Source: Psococerastis gibbosa
Taxonomy: Eukaryota; Arthropoda; Insecta; Psocodea; Psocidae
DNA length: 64,000 nucleotides
NCBI GenBank assembly: GCA_963971405.1
Contig: OZ020488.1
Coordinates: 24,199,089 to 24,263,088 of the forward strand
Direction: 5' to 3'
Shown: positions 25,754-52,311 of the stretch, in pieces
Numbering within the stretch: the first letter of the stretch is position 1
Layout: each line of letters starts with the position of its first letter
Made by a program: the position numbers and the translations under genes
The notes under the pieces: model-generated
The model's database searches: none
Seen by the model: only the letters and a program-made list of their open reading frames with translations
What the model was told of the DNA's origin: nothing

Positions 25754-26273
25754 TTAAAGGATGTATAAACTGAGGGTCAAACCACCAAGCTTTTAGCATT
25801 GTTTTACCGATTTGGCCTGTTCGTGTATGTACAAGGGTGAGAGATTAAGGGGAAAAAATTTTCTTGTCTAAATTTCTTTAAGAAAAAAACACGTAATAAA
25901 TTAGCACCCCAAAATTTGTTGTTTTTATTCACTTTTTATTTTTTACATAATTAACAAAGCAAGTTATTAAATAAAGATTTGGTTCATGTAAGTTGTAGAA
26001 GACTACTTCATGCATCATATAATAGGAAATATTACATTTTTGGCACCATAGTTATTTCATAAAAACCATTGCGGACTAAAATTTTGCGTAATCTGGGATT
26101 TTTGGAAAAGTTACAAAACCGAAAGGTAAAAATACCCGATTATATGATGCACGAAGTAGTCTTCTACAACTTAAATGAGCTAAATTATTAATAACTTGCT
26201 GAGTTAATGAAATAAAAAATGAAAAGTATTTAATTTTGGGGTACCCATTTTCTACGTAGCATATCCTCTTAAG
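25754..26273. mobile_element. MITE with long inverted repeats in the actin leader intron
   Basis: Two arms of roughly 120 bases are inverted: AAGTTGTAGAAGACTACTTC lies near 25990, and its complement lies near 26155. The arms continue outward through AGCAAGTTATTA to CCCCAAAATT. The right tip reads GCATATCCTCTTAA. A related copy is at about 63490-63838. Target duplication is not clear. The right edge is about 90 bases upstream of the actin acceptor at 26363. Confidence 0.6.
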
Positions 26274-26372
26274 TTTGTCAGAATTTGAATAGTTCACAAA
26301 TGGGAACATTTCGGTAGTAGTCTACTTTCCGTTTTATGAGAATAATATTGTTTTTCTTTGCAGAACAAATAA

Positions 26373-29660
<3,288 letters not shown>

Positions 29661-29785
29661 ACTGAAGACTTATCAAACATGGACTGAAATTGTGTCAACA
29701 CCTGCGTTACACCTCTTAAGGGAATAAGTAAATCTTTTTTTTTTATCTGGCACGGATAAGATATGACTTTAATATTTAATATTTA

Positions 29786-29791
29786 AATAAA
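29786..29791 (+). terminator. Actin poly(A) signal AATAAA
   Basis: A canonical AATAAA lies 126 bases after the actin stop codon in AT-rich sequence, giving a short 3' UTR. Confidence 0.6.
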
Positions 29792-30012
29792 AATGTTATC
29801 TATTTTATACTACTGAGGAATTGTTTTGTGAAGGATTAACACCGGGAAATCAATACACGGCTAAAGGTTCAGACCATTATCTGTCTCAACGACAACACAA
29901 CATCTAGGACAATGGCAGTAGGGTACAGCCACTGCCACCAAGCTTAGCCAAAGTAACGACACCCATAGTATACCGTACCAAATATACAGTATACTTATAT
30001 CGTTCTCAAAAG

Positions 30013-30132
30013 ACGCTTATTCCACCGACATCAATAGTTTACTATTGACGTGTTTGCAGATCATTTTTACACTGTCTTTAATGTCTGCTACCACGTCAAT
30101 AATGAACTATAAACGTCGGTGGAATAAGCGCC
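30013..30132. mobile_element. Palindromic MITE, copy C
   Basis: Inverted repeat with ends CGCTTATTCCACCGAC and GTCGGTGGAATAAGCGCC. The right arm keeps the core AATGTCTGCTACCACGTCA; the left-arm core is degraded (ACGTGTTTGCAGATCATT). The arms are more diverged than in A, B or D, so this is an older copy. It lies about 350 bases downstream of actin. Confidence 0.75.
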
Positions 30133-30397
30133 GAACAGTTAAGTCCATCTTGATTCTTGACTAAGAACTTGTTAGTAGGATTGGCATATAGAAGAGCAGC
30201 TAAAGGAGAACCTTATATTACCACATTCGCGCCTGGTGGTGGGCATTCAATTAAGACACGGAATTGCCGACAAATTGGTGGGCAATATTTTTTTAAGACA
30301 TGTATAGGATGGATCGCACCGCTACAAGGTTGATATATTATTATTACATATACCAGTGACAGTGCGAAGATAGCTTGTATAATAATAAATATAACAG

Positions 30398-30490
30398 AAA
30401 ATTAGAGGATACGAAAAAACTGGGTTTGGCGGGATTCGAACTCACGACCTACGCCTAACCGGGGCGCCGTCTTAACCGCTGGATATGTTT
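30398..30490 (-). repeat. tRNA-related SINE family 2, minus copy
   Basis: On the minus strand, CCAGCGGTTAAGACGGC (A-box-like) and GTGAGTTCGAATCCCGCC (B-box-like) are followed by AAACCCAGTTTTTTCGTATC and CTCTAATTT. The same tail occurs near 50018 and 62174, so this is a SINE. Pairing of the T arm and acceptor is poor for a functional tRNA. Confidence 0.6.
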
Positions 30491-31012
30491 TCCATATTTT
30501 TAGTCACCGTCAGTCAGCAACTCTGCACGCAAAGCCCACATGCATCGCAAATATCGAGGTAGTAACCCTTATAAAATTGAACATTGAATTGGGTGCGTGT
30601 AGGGTGTAGGGTGAAGGTTAATAAATTGGATTTTTTATTAATGCGGGTGACGTTATTTGCGTCATTAAAGGTTAATACGTAATAGGGAATAGGCATAGTC
30701 TACAGTAGGATTAGAATCCATTATTTTGGAAGTTATTATTCAACAAAAAAATTGAATTTATTGCATTCTATAGAAATAGAATTTAGATGGTCGCAGCAAC
30801 CCGAAGGCTTTACTACCATTACTTAGAATATTGCGTTACTATATGCACAGGTTTACCCTTCACAGATAAAAGTTCATACGAGGATGTTTTCACTTAAAAA
30901 ATGCATTCAGAACGGTAATGACACGTGTATAATCAGCCAAGATTCCACCAAAGATATAGGTCGGTGAAGATAAACTTAATAAGAAATAAGGTCATGTTAG
31001 ATCTAAACGGTA
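30491..31012. other. No gene seen
   Basis: AT-rich spacer between actin and the 3' end of RIOK2, the latter on the opposite strand. No conserved open frame is seen and no clear poly(A) signal for RIOK2 could be assigned. Confidence 0.4.
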
Positions 31013-42733
<11,721 letters not shown>

Positions 42734-43126
42734 AATGAAAAAAATAATATTACATAAAAACTTAATGGGTCAATAAATAATAAATTAATAAAAATTTCTA
42801 TTTATTTACTAAACAGATACAACTACAAGCTACACAAGCTACAACTCAGAACAGCAACAGAAGCAGATGACGTTTTCACTTTTCACAGAGTACTTTTCTG
42901 TAAAAATATTGAATAAGTTATAAATGTGAAACCTACCTCATTTCCGTGTTTATATCAAAGATTTTAATAATAATAGTAATTGTTATTATAATCTATGGTT
43001 TGTATTCATAAAAATACATATTTTATTATTTTACGTGTCAAATCTTCATTCCTTCTCTTCGTACTCTGTACTCGTAGAAATTAGTGTCGCCATCTTGGTT
43101 TTCGAACCTCGCTGGGCACAACAAAG
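42734..43126. promoter_or_regulatory. Probable bidirectional promoter RIOK2/RBM22
   Basis: The RIOK2 and RBM22 start codons diverge across 393 bp. A YY1-type motif CGCCATCTT at 43088-43096 lies just upstream of RBM22. There is no TATA box at a suitable position. A shared housekeeping promoter is inferred from spacing and motif. Confidence 0.5.
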
Positions 43127-46100
43127 ATGGCTACATCAAAAACTTCAAATACTTATAATCGGCAGAATTGGGAAGATGCAGTATGTATTATTCTATTTCA
43201 CTACTCTAGTCGCAATAAATACCAAACCTTAAATAATGCTTCATAATTGCATGCATGTGCTCACTTTAACTGTGCATTCAGAACAGCAACCCTGTCGCGT
43301 CATTCATGGCTATGGGCTGACTGAAATATTTTCAGTCTTACCTTATCTAGAGCTGCTTATTAGTCAGTCGCTTCAACTATTTTTATTATACCATATTTAT
43401 GTTACACAATGTGAAAAACATTCTGTTGTGAGATGTTTGGACTGCAAATTGCAGCCAATATGAATTCCCTCCATTTCATGGTCGGTCTCATATCTCTTAT
43501 CTACCTAACCTACCTGCTGCAAACTTGACCTTAGAAGATCACAACCTACCCAAATCCGCATCCTTGGATATAGCCCTGCGTAAATCGGCCCTACAAACAA
43601 TCCATAGCCGATATCCGGCTGCTGACTGGCTTCATGTCTACACGGACGGATCATCTATGCCCGGGTCAGGAAACACAGGTGCTGGGTATTTCAGTCCCTT
43701 ATTTGAAGGGCACGCTGCTGTAGGAGCCCCCCTAAGCTGCTATGATGGAGAGGTTGCAGCCGTTACGATAGCAGTGGAGAGGTTAAAAGAAGCGGAGAGT
43801 CACAAAAAAGCAGTTATCTTTGTCGACTCCCATGCTGCTATCCTCGCCCTCTCCAGCAATAACGAAACTGACTGTCCTCGCACCATCCGATGTAGGCGAC
43901 TACTCGACGAAATGGCTGCTGTTGGCTGGACAATTGCACTTCAGTGGATTCCGAGTCACATAGGTGTGGCTGGAAATGAGAATGCAGACCACCTAGCTAA
44001 ACTTGGCGCATCACTACAGCAGGTTAAAGTGAAAACTACACTCTCCTCTGCGAGATCACTAATAAACTGCACATGTGCTAATCAAGTAAAAACTCGTCAT
44101 GCCACAGCTGCACAGGGCAAGAAGTGGGAGAGGCTAGTAAAGGACGGGCCAATCAACCGAAACCTCCCCCGCCACGTGTTTGTTGCCTCCTTCAGAGCCC
44201 TCACTGGACACGACTACCTAGCTTCACACCTACATAGGATAGGCGTATTCGACTCGTCCTCATGCCCCCTGTGTGGACACCCCTCAATGGTGGCCGATCA
44301 TCTCTTTGGATGCCCGGGGCTTGCAGACGCTCGAGACTCGTCGGTGAACACAGGAGAATATCTCCTCGCTGATCTATACTGGCTTGCGCGACACCAAATG
44401 GCAGAGATGCCAAGAGTGGGCATTGGATAATAATAATAATAATCATATCTCTTATCTCATTGTTATGAGAAGTGTTTTTTTTAAGATAATGACAAGCCCC
44501 ACGGCGGCTCCGACCATGTCTAGGAACTCTTAACGTTAATCTTATGTTCCGATAGACTGACGATGATCGTAGCACCCTTAGATTTCTTAATATTGGGCCT
44601 GTACTAATTATTGTCAAACGTTTCAGGAATTCCCGATTTTATGTCAGACCTGCCTGGGTGACAACCCTTACATACGCATGACCAAAGAAAAATATGGGAA
44701 GGAATGTAAAATTTGCTCTCGTCCTTTCACTGTCTTTCGATGGAATCCAGGTGCGAAAATGCGTTTTAAGAAGACAGAAGTTTGCCAGACTTGTAGCCGT
44801 ATGAAAAATGTCTGTCAAACTTGTTTATTGGATCTGGAATACGGCTTGCCTATCCAAGTGCGTGACGCTGCGCTCAAGATAAAAGACGAGCTCCCCCGGT
44901 CGGATGTTAATAAAGAGTATTATGTCCAAAATATTGATAAAGAGCTTGGGAAAGTCGATGCTACTCACCCGGCTGGAGCTTTGGGGAAGAGCCAAGCTGC
45001 TAGCGATCTCCTTTTGAAGCTAGCACGGACAACTCCTTACTACAAGAGGAATAGACCCCATGTTTGTTCTTTTTGGGTAAAAGGAGAATGCAAAAGGGGC
45101 GAAGAGTGCCCCTATCGACACGAGAAACCGACAGATCCAGATGATCCTCTTGCTGATCAAAATATTAAGGATAGGTGTGTATTTATGCTGTTACATCTTT
45201 AGCATAATTAATATCAACAATAACTTAGCGTCAGCATTGTAACAGTAGCCATATACAGTATACTGTAATATAATCAAAAACGCAAATGTTTCTCCATAAT
45301 TGAAAAAATATATATATTTAATAGCTTCCGGCCTATATACAGTACATAATAGTCTCCTTATTGACTTTGTAAAACTTACTGCCCCTCATGGTAAAAATTA
45401 AAATTCTTAGTACAGTTTTACGTTATCATTAATTATAGCTTCCGCCCTATGTAGCCACAGCAGGGTACGATCTGTCAAGTAACCTAAAAAAAATGATTTT
45501 TCGAGTCTTTCTTCTTTTCCAGACGTCAAATAATTCGAATACTAAAGGTATTGTTCGAGTAAGGCTGTTAATTGCATATTTCTATGCAGCACAGCACATG
45601 CACTGTTCAGAAATAGGTACGGCCAAAATCCTCAAGGTTGTATGTTATTATATAACACTTTATTTTATTTATTTGTAGATACTACGGAGTGAACGACCCT
45701 GTTGCTGAAAAGCTAATGCGACGAGCTGAATCTATGCCCAAATTGGAACCGCCAGAAGACAAGACGGTGACAACTCTTTACGTCGGAAACCTGAGTGAGC
45801 GGATTGGTGAGAAAGAACTGCGTGAACATTTTTATCAATATGGCGAAGTGCGTAGTATCAGTGTCCTCACTAAGCAGCAGTGCTCATTTGTCCAGTTTAC
45901 AACGCGAGCTGCAGCTGAGCTGGCAGCTGAAAGGACTTTTAACAAATTGATTCTGGCTGGTCGCCGCTTGACTATTCGCTGGGGTCGGTCCCAAGGCCGT
46001 CAAGTCACCGAAGAAGAAGCTCCGCAGCAGTTAGAGCCTGTGCCCGGCTTGCCCCCTGCACCCCTCCCGATGCCCTATCAGCAACCATTCCTTCTGCCCC

Positions 46101-46300
46101 CTCCAATGGCTCGGCCTCCGCCTCCCCCGTTCTTTTTTCCGCCACCTTGTCCATTTCCTCCCAGACCGCCTCCAATTTTCCCACCTGGCACGATGCCATT
46201 TCTACCACGTCGACCTGCAGACCCAGGTCCTCCTGGTATCCATTATCCATCTCAAGACCCCTCGCGTATGGGTAAAACTGCCTGGCAAGGTGGCGATTGA
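43127..46300 (+). CDS. RBM22: Pre-mRNA-splicing factor RBM22
   Basis: RBM22 (yeast Cwc2/Slt11-like) is a spliceosome component that contacts U6 snRNA and the intron in the activated catalytic centre. Three coding exons, 43127-43180, 44627-45174 and 45679-46300, give 407 aa (human 420). The N-terminus [18 protein letters not shown] precedes cysteine-rich zinc-binding motifs ([32 protein letters not shown]). A CCCH finger with C-X7-C-X5-C-X3-H spacing lies at 165-183, and an RRM at about 232-305 has RNP2 LYVGNL and RNP1-like CSFVQF. The last 90 residues are proline-rich and end near [11 protein letters not shown]. The second intron uses a GTGTGT donor. Intron 1 (1446 bases) contains a 940-bp retroelement insertion; without it the intron would be about 490 bases. 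Confidence 0.97.
43488..44457 (+). mobile_element. 5'-truncated I-like retrotransposon with 15-bp target duplication
   Basis: The insertion (about 43503-44442) is flanked by an exact 15-bp duplication TCATATCTCTTATCT at 43488-43502 and 44443-44457. It encodes an RNase H domain open from the truncation point to a stop at 44428-44430. Catalytic residues are visible: Asp in VYTDGSS, Glu in CYDGEVAA, Asp in FVDSHAA, and the [16 protein letters not shown] block. A C-terminal zinc knuckle reads [17 protein letters not shown]. The 3' tail is (TAA)n, as in the I clade. Exact duplication and intact frame indicate recent insertion. It lies sense in RBM22 intron 1. Confidence 0.93.
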
Positions 46301-47390
46301 ACAGGCTAATAGAAACTGGTGTAAATTAATTAGAAAGAATTCATTTTTGCTTGCAATACAATAATATAATTTTTCAAACAACCTCACCATATTGTATTAC
46401 ACCTACTTACTATTAACGGCCGACATTGCATCGTTCATAAAGGTGCGACTTAGCATGTAATGCAGGAGACAAAAACTTTTAAAATCTAAAGGCTTCTACA
46501 TTATGGAATGTAATATTTTAATTAATATTCTTTGATAATAAGGTATCGCATTAGAGATTTTATTACATTTTTTGTAGCAGTCAATGCGACGATTCCAGTG
46601 ATATCATGAATGGTTGTGAACATGGTCAAAACTGCGGCATGCGAGGGTAGTAATCAACAGCTAAAACTAACTAAAAGTAATTTCGACTGAACCCCCCCCC
46701 CCCCCCTCCCTAATAATTCCTGGTTATGGCTTTGTGGCTTAGAACCAAACAAATGCAAAATGTAAGTTATGACCCGATTCACTAGTATGTCCCTATTCAC
46801 CATCATTCACGGTACCACTAACTCAAAATTTATTTATTTTGACAAATCGCCTTTTGTATACATGCTCCTCAAATATGTATGTTGTATATCCTATATACAT
46901 CAGGATATCACATCAAATAGATATCATATACCTAGGCTATAAGGGTTACATTTTTATCGTTCTTAAGTCTAGCCCAATAATAGCTGTCGGTAATTGTACT
47001 TATTTGTTAAACTTGTATAGTTATTTCTAGGTAGCCTACCAACATCGTACAGGTATTGGGCTAATTTACCAGTTCGGAAAGCTTTAAAAATTAATTCATT
47101 GTACTATAGTATAGGCCTTTATTTGGTGACTCTTCAGTATTGCATAGGCCTATGTATCGCACCATAAGATAGGCATACTGGTAGGTTAAGAATTTCAGCA
47201 AAAAGATGTAATGAGCCTATTTTTGGAACCTGCAATTTAGTTCGAATGAAATTAAACAGACTTAGGGCCTACTACAAGTAGTTTAGTTTAGACTCCTAGT
47301 TTCTGCCAAATTGACGCCATAGTCGGTCGTTGAAGGCTTTGGTCTCTTTTCTCGGTTGTGAAAGGATTAGCCGCTAGATGTTTCCACCAA
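46301..47390. other. Intergenic, no gene seen
   Basis: AT-rich spacer with a poly-C tract near 46692. The 8-mer TAGGCCTA and close variants recur through it and the following gene. No canonical AATAAA for RBM22 was evident; AATACA at about 46357 is a weak candidate. Confidence 0.4.
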
Positions 47391-47391
47391 G

Positions 47392-47453
47392 CGCTTTTTA
47401 TCCACGCGTATAAAAAGCGATCAGCGGGGGAGGGGTCTTCTGTACGACAAGTA
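47392..47453 (+). promoter_or_regulatory. Core promoter and leader exon of the phospho-lyase gene
   Basis: A TATA box TATAAAAA (47409-47416) forms the right half of a 10-bp hairpin, CGCTTTTTAT with ATAAAAAGCG. About 40 bases downstream the sequence AAGTAG|GTAAGT offers a leader-exon donor at 47453/47454. It would splice to the acceptor at 48051-48052, one base before the ATG. Transcription start is inferred. Confidence 0.5.
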
Positions 47454-48053
47454 GGTAAGTACTAACCCAAACATATCCTACACTTATATGATTATGCTAT
47501 CTTTGTACATTTTAAATAAATGTTGACCAAAGAAATTTTCGAGTTGCCTGGATAAAAGGTGTTTTGCTGTTCGACCCACGGGGATCCATTCCCTCTACAC
47601 AGCTTAGAATGCCTGCAAGACTCATCAGTACCCAAGAAAACACTTTGACTGAGATAGGCCTACATACCGGTAGCCTCTAAAAAGTGCTGAAATTACAAAA
47701 ATTCCTATTCCTAGACGGTTAAGCGCCAAAACTATTAATTTTATTATTATTAATTAATGTAAAAGGTGTATGGTATACCCTGCACCAAAAGAGGCATCCA
47801 AATCTACTGTACTATAACCAGTGCCCAGTGGTCGCTTGAGCTACAATGGAGAATTGTAATGACAGGTTCAGGGTCGGAATATCACGTCTCAAGATGGAGA
47901 GCTCATAGCTTGTACCAACACCTATAGTGCCGGACAAGCTTTGCACCAACTTTGCAGAGCGTATTATTAATCTTGTTGCGCATAGGTATATCGCCAATCA
48001 GGCTGCGGCTGCCAGCGAGCTTAACAACTTGCTTTTAAACTTTTTTCGGCAGA

Positions 48054-51000
48054 ATGACGGAATCACAAAATCCTGAAAATCTGTCCATGACTGCTCAAGA
48101 AACTCTCTCACTGAGGAGAGTCCATATTTCGTAAGTAGCCTACTACTAAATTATAGGCCTACTATTGGAATGATGACTGTTTGAAAATGGGCAACCTATC
48201 TGTATGGCAGATAGCCTATAGCTTAATTATAGGCAGGCCATATGATGAGCAAAATACTAGGTAATTTAAAAATTAGCGATGTGGTTGCCGATGAGGTAGC
48301 GGTCTAAGATGTTAGTTATTGCCATCCTCCATGCTTAGAACCTAATTTTAACGATTAAAATTACAGCTTTTGAAATAGAAAAGAGGAAGGCAAAGAAAGT
48401 ATAGCCTACTGGTATCGTGTAGTCAGTTGCTTCAACTATACCGGTACCGTATGTAGCCTCCTATTGCACCTATACTTATACCTATATATCGCGATACTGG
48501 AAGGTTCATCAACCCATTTTTTAAACGGTAAAATATTTAATTTTGGCTTTGTCCTTAACAGATAGCCTAGCCTACGTAAATAAAATAATTAACTAGCCTA
48601 GTCTTCTTAATACCTATTAGGTCTAACAGTTATAAGTTATAGTATACTGTACACTATATATGTAGACTACCTATGTGTGTGCCGACATTTATTTCAGAGA
48701 CTCATGTCGCCTTCATTACACCAGGAGCCCATTAAAAATTATTAACGCGCGAGGTCAATACATGTACAATGAAAACAATGATCAGTTTTTGGATTGCACG
48801 TCAAGAACAACTGCCGGTAAGTAAGCTTTACGTGCCGTTAGATTCATTATCAGCCCGAGTGGGTACCCATAAGCCTTATGGCATAAGGACAAGTTGAGAT
48901 CAAAGTATAGGTATTAACAGCTTATGAATATATTAAACAGTAATACAGTGATACTGAATAAGTCGTCAAGAAGAAACACTAAAGAATAAAAGGCAGTTTT
49001 ATAAAAATTATTTCTATGGCACCGATTGAGTTGAAAATTTATATTTAGCCATCAATAGCCTAGGTAGGTACCCAAATAAATTGTACGAAAATGCATGAGT
49101 TAAGCAAGTCAAGGAAGCTACGTAGGTATAGGCCTAAATTTTTATGCCAATTCTTCCCTTAAACGTAATTGCTTCGAGGGTGTCATTCATAACGAGATCG
49201 TTGAAGGAACCTGAGTGGAGGCGAGGTTCCTCCTAAAGTATATAGGCCTATATTGGGTACGGTACACACTTACTGGGGACGTATGTTATTCTAAAATCTG
49301 TGGTCACTGTTATTTTAGTGGGGCATTGCCACGATGCAATAGTCGACGCAGCCTGCTCACAGATGGGAAAGATAAGTATTTCACCATCACCAGGGTGCTC
49401 ATATTATGTTGATGACACCTTCAGCAAACGTCTCCTACAAACTCTACCGGGAAACTTCGAGGTGTGCCTCTTTACAAGCTCCGGGTAATAATTGCACATC
49501 TACAAGTACTAGTACCTACTGAACTTATGTTCACATAATTAGGTAGATTTCCCCCAAATTTTATATAAGTTGGTTTTATTTCATCAATATCGTGAACGAG
49601 CCTATATGAGGAGCATGTGTGCAATAGGGGATTTGTCTCTTGAAACTGTAAATGCAGGAGGGACGAAAGACTTAAAATCTAAATGCTTCTAAATTATGAG
49701 ATGTAATATTCTAATTTACACTCAATAGATAGTATAAGTCGCACACGGGCCCTTGCCTTGCGATATGGACTTAAGAAAACGCTGTAACATGGCATTATTG
49801 TATTGAATTATTATATTATTATTATTATTATTATATACGAGTACCTTCCTAACAAATATGGGCGTTATTTTGAAAAAAAAATTAAGAGATTAGCCTATGT
49901 ATAGGCCTACACTATAATCAAAAAAGAGGAAAACTTCCGTAAGGAACAACATCGTAAAGATTCACACAGGTGAAAACAACTCCACAATAATCAAGACGAA
50001 AAAAAATCGATAAAAAAACGATATGCCCCGGATATGGCATAGATCGTGGGTTCGAATCCCGCCAAGTCCAGTTTTTTCTAAATCCTCTAATTCCGGTTTC
50101 GATACTGCTGACACTTAATTTGCAGTGGTGAAGCCAATGACATAGCACTGCAATTGGCCCGACTGCACACGGGCAGGAGTGGAGTCGCGGTCGTGGACGG
50201 AGCATTCCACGGAGCGGTCGTGTCTCTCATGGAAATCAGCCCGAAGGCGTTCAGAGTCAGTCGAGAGGGACAGAAGCCGTGGGTGCATGTCATTCCATGC
50301 CCAGACTGGTATAGGAGCGAGTACGCCACCGAAGAAGAGGCGGCAGACAAGTATTTTGAGGAGGCTGTTAAGGTCTTTGAGCAAGCAAAGGCAGATAATT
50401 ATGAGGTAGGCGCACATTCCACCGACCGGCTAGGGCTATTTACAAAAACGGTGACGTGGTAGCATCAGACATTCAAGACTTAGGCGGGGTTTCCACCGAC
50501 CTCGCATTGCAGAATTGACGGAAATGTTTATTTTCCTCTATGCCATAGTTAAAATTGATCAATAATCATACAGTAAAATCACAAACAAACAAACTAAAAT
50601 TAAAAAATGGCGTCATGGGATATGTTAAGTACAAACATTTTAATAGATTTCTATAAAAAGAAAAATTCTAATTTCCGTCAATGTCATTTGCATTCTGCAA
50701 TGCGAGGTCGGTGGAAACGCCACCTAAGTCTTGAATGTCTGCTACCACGTCACCGTTTTTGTAAATAGCCCTAGCCGGTCGGTGGAATGGGCGCTTTAGG
50801 TGTTATAGGTTACGCAGCCCACTTCTACATAGTCTAGCCTACAATTCCGTATCTCATCTTAAGATAAGCAATAAGCAATGAATGATTTTGATAGTCTGTT
50901 ATGCTTCTCATGCTCCTCCGCATGTTATGAGCAAATCTAAAAATACGTATTATCAGCCTAAATATGCATGGCCAATAGGCAATATGAATATTGCTATAGA

Positions 51001-52280
51001 TTGCCCGCCTCACCCATGGACATTTGATGTCTGGTGACCAGCCCCCTACATGCGGCATGTGTCTCCGCCTCAAACTGTGGAACTCATAATTACCGAATGC
51101 CCTATATACGCAGTGGGCAAACTTTCGTTACCTAAACCACACACCCTGCCAAGCTTAATTGGAGACAAGTATGGGCCGGTCACGGCAACGTTAAGCTTTC
51201 TAATCAAGACTGGAGTCATGCCACACCTGTAGATAAACCCATGAAAACCATTCTAAACCAAAACTACCAACAGCATAACCAAATAAGTCAACAACTCCGC
51301 ACACACACACATCGACCGGCGCAAATACTCGAAAGAGTCCCGCGCCTAAAAATTAAAAAAAAAAAATGAAGATTTATGACGTATAGATTGCGAACGGGTT
51401 CAAATAACACATAACACTATAACGAGTTATGCCCGCTGGAATAACCTCCGTCTTTCTTTGACCCTAAACCCGCACAATCCTAAAACAGTTTTAGCTATTT
51501 ACATCTATTTTTAAGAATATGTTTAATGTATAAGCCCACTCGGGCATACTAAGCTTATATAAAAGAACCGGTCCGAGTTTACTCGAACATGCTTTCCACT
51601 TTATCAAAATTAGTAGATGGAGAAAATGAGTAATTTCATGGTAAATAATTTTCCTATGGTTAAATTTCCGATATCTCGGGTGGGGGGGGGGGGGTTGTCC
51701 ACCTGACGTCACTCGTCACTGGCGCACTGGTGGTGAGGTAAATTCTAGATAGGTCAGACCAACACATTACCACACAGCAATACTGGCAGGGCACGCAATG
51801 CATTTGAGCGTGAATTTTCTATCATTTTTCCAAAAAAACATTTTTTTGTACAAAAACAAATACTTTTTTGGGAAAGCAACCTGTCCGGTTTCGTTACTCA
51901 ATTTAACACCTAAAACATACCTGAAGGTAGAAATCATCGATAGAAAGGTGTCACAGAAAAATTATTTTTTAGTAATTTCTCATTAAAATTTAGTAATTTT
52001 TATTTTTTTACCCCCAGAAGCAAACTATCAAGGGGCAAGCCACCCCCCGCATTTTATCAACATTAACAACAACTACAATATATGTGAATTTAAAAGAAAT
52101 CGTTGGAGCCGTTTTTGGGAAATAATTTTTTTAGACGTTTTTTTGAAGTTTTTTGAAAATCAATGCCCCCCAAATTGAGTTAGCCCAAAATAAAAAAAAT
52201 GGTCCCCAGGTATGATTTTTGTGAACCTACATGCAAAATTTCATCAAAATCGACCGAGTAGTTTGCCCGGAAATCGACGC

Positions 52281-52311
<31 letters not shown>

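Noticed and set aside
30398..30490. Candidate tRNA gene with GGATTCGAACTC
   Set aside because: The cloverleaf does not close (poor T-stem and acceptor pairing), and the same 3' tail recurs in other copies, so it is a SINE.
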